Source of the DNA: a virus
Virus record (IMG/VR): IMGVR_UViG_3300009375_000044
Coordinates: 1-20,797 of that record
Strand: one strand, 5' to 3'
Length of the DNA stretch: 20,797 bases
The translations under genes and the position numbers were made by a program. The notes under the pieces were generated by a model. It was not told the origin of the DNA. It saw only the letters and a program-made list of their open reading frames with translations, and ran no database searches. Below are positions 7,549 through 15,153 of the stretch, piece by piece (position 1 is the stretch's first letter; the number at the start of each line of letters is the position of its first letter).

Positions 7549-7773
7549 ATGTCTATGACAAATATGCAGAAACGGAAACAATTGAAGAAGATAAGAAGAA
7601 CGAAACTTATCACGAAAAAATATAATATTGAAAAGATGATGATGGGGATGAAAAGAAAATTCGATAGGATGAGACGATTTTCTTCAGATAACTTATCAGA
7701 AAGAATGGTGGAGGAAGATACCCAAAGTAGATATGAATTGGAATATAAAGATGAACAGGAGAGTACAACATGA
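7549..7773 (+). CDS. Small basic protein of unknown function, first gene after a strong promoter
   Basis: A 74-residue protein with a striking charge split. Residues 1-44 are very rich in K and R (KRKQLKKIRRTKLITKK, then MKRKFDRMRR), while the last 25 are acidic (MVEEDTQSRYELEYKDEQE). It probably forms a helix and could bind nucleic acid or an acidic protein surface. The ATG at 7549 has GAGG at 7535-7538; the stop overlaps the gp45 start (ATGA). In T4 the RNA polymerase-binding protein RpbA lies just upstream of gene 45, so a host-polymerase role is possible by position, but I see no sequence resemblance. Function is unknown. Confidence 0.6.
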   Translation: MSMTNMQKRKQLKKIRRTKLITKKYNIEKMMMGMKRKFDRMRRFSSDNLSERMVEEDTQSRYELEYKDEQESTT

Positions 7774-8468
7774 TAATTAGTGAGAAAACACAACAAATTT
7801 TAAGAAATTTTGCATTAGTAAATCCATCAATTTTATTGAATAGTGGTAGCCGTTTGTCGTCTATGTCTATTATGAGAAATGTTTTGGTATCTGCTGATGT
7901 TGATGAAGTATTTCCTAACAAGATAGGCATATATGATTTGCCTAGATTTTTATCTAATTTACAGATATATCCTAATTTGGAATTTATGGAAAACTGTATT
8001 ATGATGTCAAATGATGATAGAACTTATGAGTTTAGATCTTCGGATGAAACTGTAATTGTTCATCCTAAAAAAACATTTAAGATGGGTGGTTCTGACCATA
8101 ATCCCGACAATAGTAAGGATTTCCCAGAGATTGATTTTTCAGTTGTCTTGTCTGATGATTGTTTGCAACGAATTAAGAAAGTATCTTACATTAATTCGTT
8201 GCCAGATTATGCATTAATGACGGATAGTGGCATTATTTATTTTGTGGCAATAGATAAAAAGAGTGATTTATCGGATATTGCTAGAGAACCAGTTGGTAAA
8301 TCTGATGATGATTTCAAGATATATTTTAAGTCTGAGAATCTTAAGTTATATGATGGTGCGTATGAGATTGATGTTTCTGGTGGTAAATTAGCAACATTTA
8401 AACATCAGAGTGAATCTATTCAATATTGGGTGTCATTGGAGTCTGATTCTTATTATAAGTCTGTTTGA
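7770..8468 (+). CDS. gp45: gp45 DNA polymerase sliding clamp
   Basis: gp45 forms the trimeric ring that tethers gp43 polymerase to DNA and, in T4, is also the mobile activator of late transcription. The 232-residue product (T4: 228) matches the family at several places: ILRNFALVNPSILLNSG at the N-terminus (T4: LLKNFATINSGIMLKSG), IGIYDLPRFLS in the first domain (T4: VAIYDLNGFLG), and SDDCLQRIKKVS (T4: AEDLQQLLRVS). The C-terminus ends in YWVSLESDS (T4: YVVALEADS). It has no enzymatic motif, as expected. The ATG overlaps the upstream stop, and gp44 follows after a 28-base gap. Its position next to the clamp loader genes is the same in all T4-like phages. Confidence 0.95.
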   Translation: MIISEKTQQILRNFALVNPSILLNSGSRLSSMSIMRNVLVSADVDEVFPNKIGIYDLPRFLSNLQIYPNLEFMENCIMMSNDDRTYEFRSSDETVIVHPKKTFKMGGSDHNPDNSKDFPEIDFSVVLSDDCLQRIKKVSYINSLPDYALMTDSGIIYFVAIDKKSDLSDIAREPVGKSDDDFKIYFKSENLKLYDGAYEIDVSGGKLATFKHQSESIQYWVSLESDSYYKSV

Positions 8469-8496
8469 TTGATGTATATATTATGGGGTTTTTATT

Positions 8497-9426
8497 ATGA
8501 GTGATAATTTTTTATGGGTGGAAAAATACAGACCTAAAACTATTAATGACTGTATATTACCAGATGGTATAGGTAGAACCTTTAGTTCTATAGTGGAAAA
8601 CGGTGTTATGCCTAATCTGTTGTTATCTGGTGGACCGGGTGTTGGTAAAACTACGGTTGCAAAGGCTTTGTGTGAAGAATTGAATTATGATTATCTCTTT
8701 GTTAATGGTACTGAAGATAATGGTATAGATGGTATACGTACTACTTTGAGACAATATGCATCATCAGTATCTTTGGATGGAAAAGATAAAGTTATTATTA
8801 TTGATGAGGCTGACTATTTATCTCATATGGCACAACCAGCTTTACGTGGATTTATTGAAGAATTTTCACATAATTGTAGGTTTATTTTCACATGTAATTT
8901 TAAGAATAAGATAATAAAACCACTACATAGTAGGTGTAGTGTTGTTGACTTTAATATAGATAATAAAGAAAAGTCTAAATTAGCTTCTAAATTTTATAAT
9001 CGTCTGTGTTATATCTTAAAGGAAGAAGGTGTTACATATGAATCAGATGTTGTTAGATCATTATTAGTTGATTATTTCCCAGATTGGCGTAGGTGTATTA
9101 ATGAATTACAGTCATATTCTAGTAATGGTGTAATTGATGTTGGCATATTATCGGATGTTACTGATATTAAAGACTTATGTGTTTCATTAAAAAATAAAAA
9201 GTTTAGTGAAATGAGAAAGTGGGTGGTGTCTAATTTAGATAATGATGTTAATACTATATTCCGACTGATATATGATGGGTTATATCAGTATGTTGAGAGT
9301 CGGTCAATCCCACAGGCTGTTATTATTCTTGGTGAGTATCAGTATAAATCATATTTTGTTGCAAACGATGAGATTAATTTAGTTGCGTGTTTGACTGAAT
9401 TAATGGTTGAATGTGAGTGGAAATGA
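8497..9426 (+). CDS. gp44: gp44 clamp loader ATPase subunit
   Basis: gp44 is the AAA+ motor of the gp44/gp62 clamp loader that opens the gp45 ring and places it at primer ends. At 309 residues it is near the T4 length (319). The N-terminus FLWVEKYRPKTINDCILP is typical. Walker A is GGPGVGKTT (45-53), Walker B IIDEAD (101-106), and the arginine finger of the SRC motif is R146. Sensor-1 sits in FIFTCNF (129-135). The start has GGGG at 8485-8488. The stop at 9424-9426 nearly touches the gp62 start, consistent with the translational coupling of these two subunits in T4. Confidence 0.97.
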   Translation: MSDNFLWVEKYRPKTINDCILPDGIGRTFSSIVENGVMPNLLLSGGPGVGKTTVAKALCEELNYDYLFVNGTEDNGIDGIRTTLRQYASSVSLDGKDKVIIIDEADYLSHMAQPALRGFIEEFSHNCRFIFTCNFKNKIIKPLHSRCSVVDFNIDNKEKSKLASKFYNRLCYILKEEGVTYESDVVRSLLVDYFPDWRRCINELQSYSSNGVIDVGILSDVTDIKDLCVSLKNKKFSEMRKWVVSNLDNDVNTIFRLIYDGLYQYVESRSIPQAVIILGEYQYKSYFVANDEINLVACLTELMVECEWK

Positions 9427-9427
9427 T

Positions 9428-9814
9428 ATGAGTTATGACCTTTTTAAAGATTATGTTAATTCTATATCATATACGAAGGAGAAGTTATTAGATTCTGATG
9501 ATGAAAATTGGACAACTAATTATAGTCCATATATGATATGTAAAGTGTTTTCTATGTATAAGGATACTATTTTATATTCAAACGAAATGAATATGTTACA
9601 TCACTTAGATAATAAGTTACAGTTTGATTATTTACTAAATATAATACGTCCGAGTAAGCGATATGCGACTTGGCCAAAGAAGAAAAAACATAGGGATTTT
9701 GACTTTGTTAAGGAGTATTATAATTATAGTAATAAAAAAACTGAGGTTGTAATGGATATCTTAACGGAGTGTCAAATTGAAGATATTAAAAATATTATGT
9801 ATAAGGGTGATTGA
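9428..9814 (+). CDS. gp62: gp62 clamp loader small subunit
   Basis: gp62 is the non-ATPase subunit of the clamp loader and contacts the collar of the gp44 ring. The diagnostic segment is FDYLLNIIRPSKRYATWPKK (about residues 67-86), matching FNYLMAAVPRGKRYGKWAK of T4. The ATG at 9428 lies one base after the gp44 stop and has GTGGAAA upstream. A TTG at 9407 in the same frame would start inside gp44 and is less likely. At 128 residues it is much shorter than T4 gp62 (187), lacking most of the C-terminal region. Short gp62 forms are familiar in marine relatives, so I do not read this as decay. Confidence 0.88.
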   Translation: MSYDLFKDYVNSISYTKEKLLDSDDENWTTNYSPYMICKVFSMYKDTILYSNEMNMLHHLDNKLQFDYLLNIIRPSKRYATWPKKKKHRDFDFVKEYYNYSNKKTEVVMDILTECQIEDIKNIMYKGD

Positions 9815-9831
9815 CATGGGAGTTTATGGAG

Positions 9832-10224
9832 ATGATGGATGTCGTAGATAGATTGGTTCAAGTGGAATTAGAAGATGAGGATAATTTTCTTAGGGTTATT
9901 GAAACATTAACACGTATTGGGGTTTCTTCTAAACGTGAGAAGAAACTGTTTCAATCGTGTCATATATTACACAAAAAGAATAAGTATTATATTGTACATT
10001 TTAAGGAATTGTTTTTATTAGATGGTAAAATGTCAGATTTTTCTGACAATGATCGTGCTAGAAGAAACAAGATTGTTGAGTTACTTGATGAATGGGGATT
10101 GATTACGGTTGTTAGACCTGATGAGTTTGAAATTGCACCAATATCACAGATAAAGGTGATACCATACAAAGAAAAAGAAGAATGGGAGTTGATTCCAAAA
10201 TATAATATAGGGAAACGTAAATAA
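9832..10224 (+). CDS. regA: RegA translational repressor
   Basis: RegA binds the start regions of early phage mRNAs and represses their translation, including in T4 its own, gp44 and gp45. The family core is unmistakable: FLRVIETLTRIGV (T4: FLKVKETLTRMGI), KLFQSCHILHKKNKYYIVHFKELF (T4: VLYQSCHILQKKGLYYIVHFKEM) and the C-terminal EWELIPKYNIG. I choose ATG 9832 because GGGAG at 9818-9822 lies 9 bases before it, giving 130 residues (T4: 122). In-frame ATGs at 9826 and 9835, and a TTG at 9811 overlapping the gp62 stop, are alternatives. The chosen N-terminus does not affect the identification. It follows gp62 as in T4. Confidence 0.95.
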   Translation: MMDVVDRLVQVELEDEDNFLRVIETLTRIGVSSKREKKLFQSCHILHKKNKYYIVHFKELFLLDGKMSDFSDNDRARRNKIVELLDEWGLITVVRPDEFEIAPISQIKVIPYKEKEEWELIPKYNIGKRK

Positions 10225-10225
10225 T

Positions 10226-10498
10226 ATGGAGACTCATGAACAATTGCAACGATTGGTTGATGAGTATAAGATAGAAAATGATAAATTTTTAAATAATAAT
10301 TATTCTGCATCTAAAAGAGCACGCCGTTGCTTATTGGATATTGTTCGTGTATGTTCAATACGGAGAGATGAAATATTAGAAGAAAGAAAATGGATTGTTT
10401 CTACATATGGAGAAGGTAATTATGTTGGAGAACATGCCAGAAGAATGGCAAGAAAATATGGACTTAAAGAAGGTGAGTCTTATGATTGGGAAGATTGA
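10226..10498 (+). CDS. Small histone H1/Hc1-like protein
   Basis: A 90-residue helical protein one base after the regA stop. Residues 4-60 resemble the chlamydial histone Hc1 pattern as I remember it: an amphipathic helix (EQLQRLVDEYKIENDKFLNN), then SASKRARRCLLDIVRVCSIR followed by RDEILEER. This corresponds to the Hc1 block A-A-Q-R-x-R...L-x-K-x-A-x-x-x-R-K-E. Hc1-like proteins occur in some T4-like marine phages. The C-terminal third (HARRMARKYGLKEGESYDWED) is not Hc1-like and ends acidic. If correct it may bind DNA non-specifically. The lysine-rich tail of true Hc1 is absent, so the DNA-compacting role is uncertain. Confidence 0.45.
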   Translation: METHEQLQRLVDEYKIENDKFLNNNYSASKRARRCLLDIVRVCSIRRDEILEERKWIVSTYGEGNYVGEHARRMARKYGLKEGESYDWED

Positions 10499-10519
10499 TT
10501 TAATTAATGGGAGAGTGTA

Positions 10520-10774
10520 ATGAGTAATAACTATGTAAATAATTTGTTTATGAGAACTATGATACGTAAGTATGAGTATGAGAGAGATGATGCTATAGCA
10601 CATATTAAAAATTTGTTTGATAATCCGGTTGTTTCGGATTATCAAACAAACAGTGAACCGTCTATCACTGATGAGTTGGATTCATGGTTACATAAATTGA
10701 GTGATGCTGAAAATAAATTAAAAAGTTTGTTAGTGCATTTTGCACAAAAAGACGAAGAAACAAAAAGTGAGTAG
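10520..10774 (+). CDS. Small conserved-looking protein of unknown function, containing a strong hairpin
   Basis: An 84-residue, mostly helical protein. The N-terminal MRTMIRKYEYERDDAIAHIK and the C-terminal ITDELDSWLHKLSDAENKLK look like a two-helix hairpin. I recall similar small proteins in cyanophages near regA and gp43 but know no function. A good ribosome-binding site GGGAGAG (10509-10515) precedes the ATG. The middle of the gene (residues about 31-44, FDNPVVSDYQTN) is written with a perfect 16-bp inverted repeat, so the DNA appears to serve a second purpose here. The 3' end overlaps the next gene by 8 bases. Confidence 0.7.
   Translation: MSNNYVNNLFMRTMIRKYEYERDDAIAHIKNLFDNPVVSDYQTNSEPSITDELDSWLHKLSDAENKLKSLLVHFAQKDEETKSE
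10612..10650. repeat. Perfect 16-bp inverted repeat (hairpin) inside a coding region
   Basis: Left arm TTTGTTTGATAATCCG (10612-10627), 7-base loop GTTGTTT (10628-10634), right arm CGGATTATCAAACAAA (10635-10650), with no mismatch. Read on the - strand, the hairpin is followed directly by five T (complement of AAAAA at 10607-10611), which is the form of an intrinsic terminator for antisense transcription. On the + strand no T run follows, so sense transcripts should read through and carry the stem-loop in the mRNA ahead of gp43. Confidence 0.9.
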
Positions 10775-11102
10775 TATTAAAGTGGTCAGATTGATATCTG
10801 GTGAGGAATTAATGGGTGAGGTTAAGTTAGAAGATGGTATTTACGAATTAAAAAATGTTTGTCAATTAGCTACTTCATATTCTGACCCTACTACTGCCAC
10901 TGCTAGGATTGGGTTGGCACCGTTTATGCCATATACTGATGCGAAAGATTGTATTAATATGAGTGTTGATTTTGTTGCATTTGTTGTTGATCCCGTGGTT
11001 GATTTGGTGAATGAATATAATAAAATATTTGGTGCTGGTATAGTAATACCGAGTTCGAACAAACCTATTAAATCTGGTAGTTCTGCATTTGTTAAAATAT
11101 AG
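10767..11102 (+). CDS. Small Sm-like (Lsm/Hfq-fold) protein of unknown role, paralogue 2
   Basis: A 111-residue beta-rich protein just before DNA polymerase. The first half reads IKVVRLISGEELMGEVKLED, an Sm-like strand pattern. A middle segment is hydrophobic (ARIGLAPFMPYTDA), then come NMSVDFVAFVVDPVVDLV and NEYNKIFGAGIVIPS. It shares its two clearest landmarks with the protein at 3606-3923. I take GTG 10767 as start: it overlaps the upstream stop region and has GAAG at 10754-10757. An open frame reaching back to a TTG at 10740 would add nine lysine-rich residues. Homologues are, to my recollection, common in T4-like cyanophages in this neighbourhood. RNA binding is inferred from fold type only. 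Confidence 0.55.
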   Translation: MSSIKVVRLISGEELMGEVKLEDGIYELKNVCQLATSYSDPTTATARIGLAPFMPYTDAKDCINMSVDFVAFVVDPVVDLVNEYNKIFGAGIVIPSSNKPIKSGSSAFVKI

Positions 11103-11127
11103 TTTATAATTTGGAGTTTTTTTTATT

Positions 11128-13680
11128 ATGAGTGTTGATTTTTTCTATACTACTGTTGCTCGTTCAGGTAATGATATATTGTATAATGGGTATGATAGAG
11201 ATGGGAATTTCAAATCAGAGAGAACTAAGTTTGAACCCACTATGTATTTAGAGTGTAATTCTAATGCAGAAGATTACTACAAATTTGGCAATCCTAATAA
11301 AGATTGGTTGTCTATTCAAGGAGTACCTTTAAAGGAAATGCAATTCAGTAGTATGAAAGAGTCTACTGAATTTATTTCTAGATATAATGATACTGATGTT
11401 TCTATTCATGGTATGTCTAATTATATATCTCAATATATCTATAATAGATATCCAAATGATATAGAATATAATGAGAAGTTTATTAATGTATCTAATATTG
11501 ATATTGAAGTTGAATCTAGTGATGGTTTCCCAGATCCACAAATAAGTGCCCAACCTATAACTGCAATAACTGTTAAAGATAATGAGAATATCTATTATGT
11601 TTTCGGTTATAGGGATTATGATGTTGATAAATCACCACATAAACATTTAAATATTAAGTATATTAGGTGTTTAGATGAGGATGATCTTTTAAAACGTTTT
11701 ATAAATTTTTGGTCATCACCAAAACATAGACCAGATGTAATAACTGGGTGGAATATTAAATTTTTTGATATTCCATATATTGTTAATAGAGTAGAAAAAG
11801 TACTTGGTAAATATTATGTTAGTAAGATTTCACCATGGAAAATTGTTCGTAACCATAGTGCTGTTAAGATGGGAAAGGACCATCAATATTATAGTATTGT
11901 TGGTGTTGAACAGGTGGATTATATAGATTTATATAAAAAGTTTACATATGTAAATAGAGAGTCATATAGATTAGATCATATTGCGTATGTTGAATTGGGT
12001 GATCGTAAATTAGATTATTCTGAACATTCCAGTTTGCATGAGTTATATTTAAATGATTTTCAATTGTATATTGATTATAATATAAAAGATGTTGAAATTG
12101 TTGACAGGTTGGATGATAAATTACGGTTGATGTCTTTGTGTTTTACGATGGCATATAAAGCTGGTGTTAATTATGATTCTGTGTTCGGTACTACATTGAT
12201 ATGGGATACTTATATATATAGATTATTGTGTGGTAGTAATATGGTTCCCCCACCAAAAAAGGAAAATATTAAGTCTACATTTGCCGGTGGATATGTTAAA
12301 CCACCGATTTTAGGTAAACATGAGTGGGTTGTGTCATTTGATTTAAACAGTCTATATCCTATGTTATTACAACAATATAACATGTCTCCTGAGACAATAT
12401 TACCATCTAGTACTAGTGGTGTTGATGTTGAGGGGTGTTTGAGTGTGAAAGAGTTTGACAGACAATATGATTCGACAGAAACAACTATGGCGGCGAATGG
12501 AACACATTATAGAACAGATGTTGTTGGTGTGATACCATCTGTAATTGATAAGTTGTATTCTGAACGTCGTGTGATTAAATCTGACATGATTACACTTAAG
12601 AAGAAACGTGAAGTGGAAGTTGGTAATGATTTAGATAATAATATATCATCATTACATAATCAACAATTAGCTATTAAGATTATGATGAATGCATTATATG
12701 GTGCTATGGGTAATCCTTATTTTAGATATTATGATTTGAGAATTGCGGAGGCTGTTACTTTATCTGGACAACTGTCTATTAAGTGGGCAGAGAAATATAT
12801 GAATGATTATATTGATTCTATTGTAGGAACAACTGGTGGTGATTATGTTGTTGCTATTGATACTGATTCATTATATGTTAATTTTACTCCTTTAGTTAGT
12901 AAATTGGGATTACCGGTTTCTGATAAATCTAAGGTTGTTGATATTCTTGATAAGATATGTAAAGAAAAGTTTGAACCGATGTTGTTATCTGCGTATTTGG
13001 ATTTATATAATTATATGGGTTGTTATGAAAATAAGATGGTTATGTCACGTGAAGTTATTGCAGATGTTGGTATATGGACATCCAAGAAACGATATATATT
13101 AAATGTATTTGATGATGAGGGTGTTAGATATTCTACACCTAAATTGAAGATGATGGGTATAGAGGCAGTTAGAAGTTCTACTCCAGAACGATGTAGAGAA
13201 AAAATTAAAGAGTCTTTGGGAATTATAATTAATAAAAATAATGATGATTTAATAGATTTTATTGATGATTTCAGGACGGAATTTAAAAAAATGGATATAA
13301 TGGATATATCATTTCCACGCGGTATTAATGAGGGTATTAACAAATATTATAGTAGTAGAGATGTATATACTAAAGGTACTCCAATACACGTAAAGGGTGC
13401 TTTATTTTATAATTTTCTACTTGGTGATTTGGGGTTGAATGGTAAATATCAAACGATTAAATCGGGAGATAAGATAAAGTTTTGTTATTTAATAGTACCG
13501 AATCCTATTAATAATAATACTATTTCTATGTTGGATGTGTTACCGCCAGAATTTAAATTGAATAAGTATATTAATTATGATGTTCAATTTACTAAAGCGT
13601 TTTTAGATCCAATTAAGACAATAACCGACTCTATTGGTTGGGATGTTGAACATAGGAATGTTTTAGATGATTTTTTATAA
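11128..13680 (+). CDS. gp43: gp43 DNA polymerase (family B, with 3'-5' exonuclease)
   Basis: This is the replicative polymerase of the phage. At 850 residues it is slightly shorter than T4 gp43 (898). Exonuclease motifs are present: Exo I NIDIEVES with D125 and E127, Exo II TGWNIKFFDIPYI, and Exo III YNIKDVEIVDRL with Y317 and D321. Polymerase motifs follow: A is DLNSLYPML (D405), B is KIMMNALYGAMGN, C is DTDS with D578 and D580, and the primer-strand motif KKRYIL comes after. All catalytic acids are intact. The C-terminus, NVLDDFL, fits the short hydrophobic tail by which T4 polymerase holds the gp45 clamp. GGAG at 11113-11116 is separated from the ATG by a run of eight T. UvsX follows after 12 bases. 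Confidence 0.98.
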   Translation: MSVDFFYTTVARSGNDILYNGYDRDGNFKSERTKFEPTMYLECNSNAEDYYKFGNPNKDWLSIQGVPLKEMQFSSMKESTEFISRYNDTDVSIHGMSNYISQYIYNRYPNDIEYNEKFINVSNIDIEVESSDGFPDPQISAQPITAITVKDNENIYYVFGYRDYDVDKSPHKHLNIKYIRCLDEDDLLKRFINFWSSPKHRPDVITGWNIKFFDIPYIVNRVEKVLGKYYVSKISPWKIVRNHSAVKMGKDHQYYSIVGVEQVDYIDLYKKFTYVNRESYRLDHIAYVELGDRKLDYSEHSSLHELYLNDFQLYIDYNIKDVEIVDRLDDKLRLMSLCFTMAYKAGVNYDSVFGTTLIWDTYIYRLLCGSNMVPPPKKENIKSTFAGGYVKPPILGKHEWVVSFDLNSLYPMLLQQYNMSPETILPSSTSGVDVEGCLSVKEFDRQYDSTETTMAANGTHYRTDVVGVIPSVIDKLYSERRVIKSDMITLKKKREVEVGNDLDNNISSLHNQQLAIKIMMNALYGAMGNPYFRYYDLRIAEAVTLSGQLSIKWAEKYMNDYIDSIVGTTGGDYVVAIDTDSLYVNFTPLVSKLGLPVSDKSKVVDILDKICKEKFEPMLLSAYLDLYNYMGCYENKMVMSREVIADVGIWTSKKRYILNVFDDEGVRYSTPKLKMMGIEAVRSSTPERCREKIKESLGIIINKNNDDLIDFIDDFRTEFKKMDIMDISFPRGINEGINKYYSSRDVYTKGTPIHVKGALFYNFLLGDLGLNGKYQTIKSGDKIKFCYLIVPNPINNNTISMLDVLPPEFKLNKYINYDVQFTKAFLDPIKTITDSIGWDVEHRNVLDDFL

Positions 13681-13692
13681 GGAGAGAAGTAT

Positions 13693-14748
13693 ATGGGGTT
13701 AATGGAACGAATGAGGAAGAATTCTACTTTACAAGATAGAATTTCTGTATTACAAGATTCTATTTATTTGAATAGCAATGATGTGGTTACTACTAAAGTT
13801 CCTGCTATTAATATTGCTTTTTCTGGAAGTCCTTTTGGTGGATTTAGTTCTGGGTTAACTATGATTGCTGGACCATCAAAACATTTTAAGACGGCATTCG
13901 GTTTATTATGTATGAAATCGTATATGGATAAGTATGAAGAGTCTATATGTATATTTTATGACAGTGAATTTGGTACACCACAATCATATTTTGACACATT
14001 TGAGATTGATACTAGTAGAGTGTTACATGTTCCTGTTACAGATTTAGAGGAACTTAAATTTGATATTATGAATCAAGTGAAGGAAATTAGTCGTGATGAT
14101 AGAATATTTATTATGATAGATTCTGTTGGTAATTTGGCATCGAAAAAAGAGGTAGATGATGCTCATGCTGAGAAGAGTGCTACTGATATGACAAGGGCAA
14201 AACAATTCAAGTCATTATTTAGGATGGTTACACCACATCTTACATTAAATGACATTCCAATGATTGTTATTAATCATACGTATGACACACAGGAAATGTT
14301 TTCAAAACAAGTGGTGTCTGGTGGTAAGGGTGCATACTATTCTTCCGATAATATATGGATTGTTGGTAGACAACAAGAAAAGGTTGGTTCTGATTTGGCT
14401 GGTTATAATTTTATAATTAATATAGAGAAATCTAGGTATGTTAAAGAGAAGTCGAAGATACCTATAAATGTTTCCTTTGAGGATGGATTAGATAGATGGT
14501 CTGGGTTACTTGACATGGCTGTGGATTGTGGTATAATAAAGAGATCTGGTGGTTGGTATAATCTTATTGATTTAGAAACTGGTGAGATTATAGATAAAAA
14601 GTTTAGGGGGTCTACTACTAATAATATAGAATTTTGGAAACCTATACTGAAATCTGAGAAATTTTTAACTTATTTAAGCAACAGATATTGTATATCAAGT
14701 AATAAGACGATTATGACAGATGATGATTATTTGTTTAATATTAAGTAG
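13693..14748 (+). CDS. uvsX: UvsX RecA-like recombinase
   Basis: UvsX catalyses homologous pairing and strand exchange and starts recombination-dependent replication together with UvsY. The 351-residue product (T4: 391) has Walker A GPSKHFKTA (60-68; T4 GPSKSFKSN), the acidic block YDSEFGTP, Walker B IFIMIDSVGNL with D143, and a DNA-binding loop region around QVVSGGKGAYYSSD. The N-terminus is short and lacks a RecA-type oligomerisation helix of full length. The C-terminus is about 40 residues shorter than in T4. It has the best ribosome-binding site in the window, AAGGAGAG at 13679-13686, overlapping the gp43 stop, which points to strong translation. A promoter-like TTGACA/TATAAT pair lies inside the gene at 14510-14537. 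Confidence 0.96.
   Translation: MGLMERMRKNSTLQDRISVLQDSIYLNSNDVVTTKVPAINIAFSGSPFGGFSSGLTMIAGPSKHFKTAFGLLCMKSYMDKYEESICIFYDSEFGTPQSYFDTFEIDTSRVLHVPVTDLEELKFDIMNQVKEISRDDRIFIMIDSVGNLASKKEVDDAHAEKSATDMTRAKQFKSLFRMVTPHLTLNDIPMIVINHTYDTQEMFSKQVVSGGKGAYYSSDNIWIVGRQQEKVGSDLAGYNFIINIEKSRYVKEKSKIPINVSFEDGLDRWSGLLDMAVDCGIIKRSGGWYNLIDLETGEIIDKKFRGSTTNNIEFWKPILKSEKFLTYLSNRYCISSNKTIMTDDDYLFNIK
14510..14537 (+). promoter_or_regulatory. Possible sigma70 promoter inside uvsX
   Basis: TTGACA (14510-14515), a 16-base spacer and TATAAT (14532-14537), both hexamers perfect. It could transcribe the acidic gene at 14758 and the gp41 helicase independently of gp43 and uvsX. It lies within coding sequence and does not share the GTAAT spacer element of the two intergenic promoters, so chance is a real alternative in such AT-rich DNA. 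Confidence 0.35.
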
Positions 14749-14757
14749 GGAATTATT

Positions 14758-15153
14758 ATGGATAATATAGATGAGTTAAAGAAATTAAGTGATTGTGCTA
14801 CATTTATGACTTCTGAAGATGGTGTATCGGAATTTAAGAAAATGTATGAAGTGGTGGAGTCTGAGCATGAGGATTATTATGCTATTAGAATTAAGACGGG
14901 GGAGTTTAAAGACATTATATATAAATATGATGGTGTTAATATTGATGAAAGTGGTGATGAATTAACAATCAAGTATGGGTATAATACTTTGGTTGGTAAT
15001 GATGACTTTAGCGTTAAAACCGCAGATAGTTCAGATGAATTTAAAGTATTGGTTGGTAAGATTTTAAATTTTGTTTTATATGAATATGTTGATAAATATG
15101 AGAGTGTAGATGAGTCTAACGGAATTGATGATACTGAAGAACTTAACACATAA
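14758..15153 (+). CDS. Acidic protein of unknown function between uvsX and gp41
   Basis: A 131-residue acidic protein with alternating short strands (IRIKTGEFKDIIYKYDGVNI; ELTIKYGYNTLVG) and a C-terminal helix (VLVGKILNFVLYEYVDKYE) before an acidic tail of D and E. I recall similar small acidic proteins next to uvsX in marine T4-like phages, but know no function for them. AGGGA at 14747-14751 supports the ATG. The last 44 bases overlap the start of gp41 in another frame, so expression of the two is probably linked. No catalytic motif, membrane segment or cysteine cluster is visible. Confidence 0.75.
   Translation: MDNIDELKKLSDCATFMTSEDGVSEFKKMYEVVESEHEDYYAIRIKTGEFKDIIYKYDGVNIDESGDELTIKYGYNTLVGNDDFSVKTADSSDEFKVLVGKILNFVLYEYVDKYESVDESNGIDDTEELNT

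Noticed and set aside
9407-9427. TTG at 9407 as start of gp62
   Set aside because: It would begin inside gp44; ATG 9428 directly after the gp44 stop has a better context.
9811-9831. TTG at 9811 or ATG at 9826 as start of regA
   Set aside because: GGGAG at 9818-9822 is properly spaced for ATG 9832; TTG 9811 would add residues not expected for RegA. Not fully excluded.
12285-12306. Inverted repeat CGGTGG/CCACCG in gp43
   Set aside because: Only 6 bp with a 10-base loop in a conserved coding segment (GGYVKPP), with no T run; likely a codon coincidence.
14920-14927. TATAAATA inside the acidic gene as a late promoter
   Set aside because: It is coding, and gp41 is expected to be expressed early; chance is the simplest explanation.
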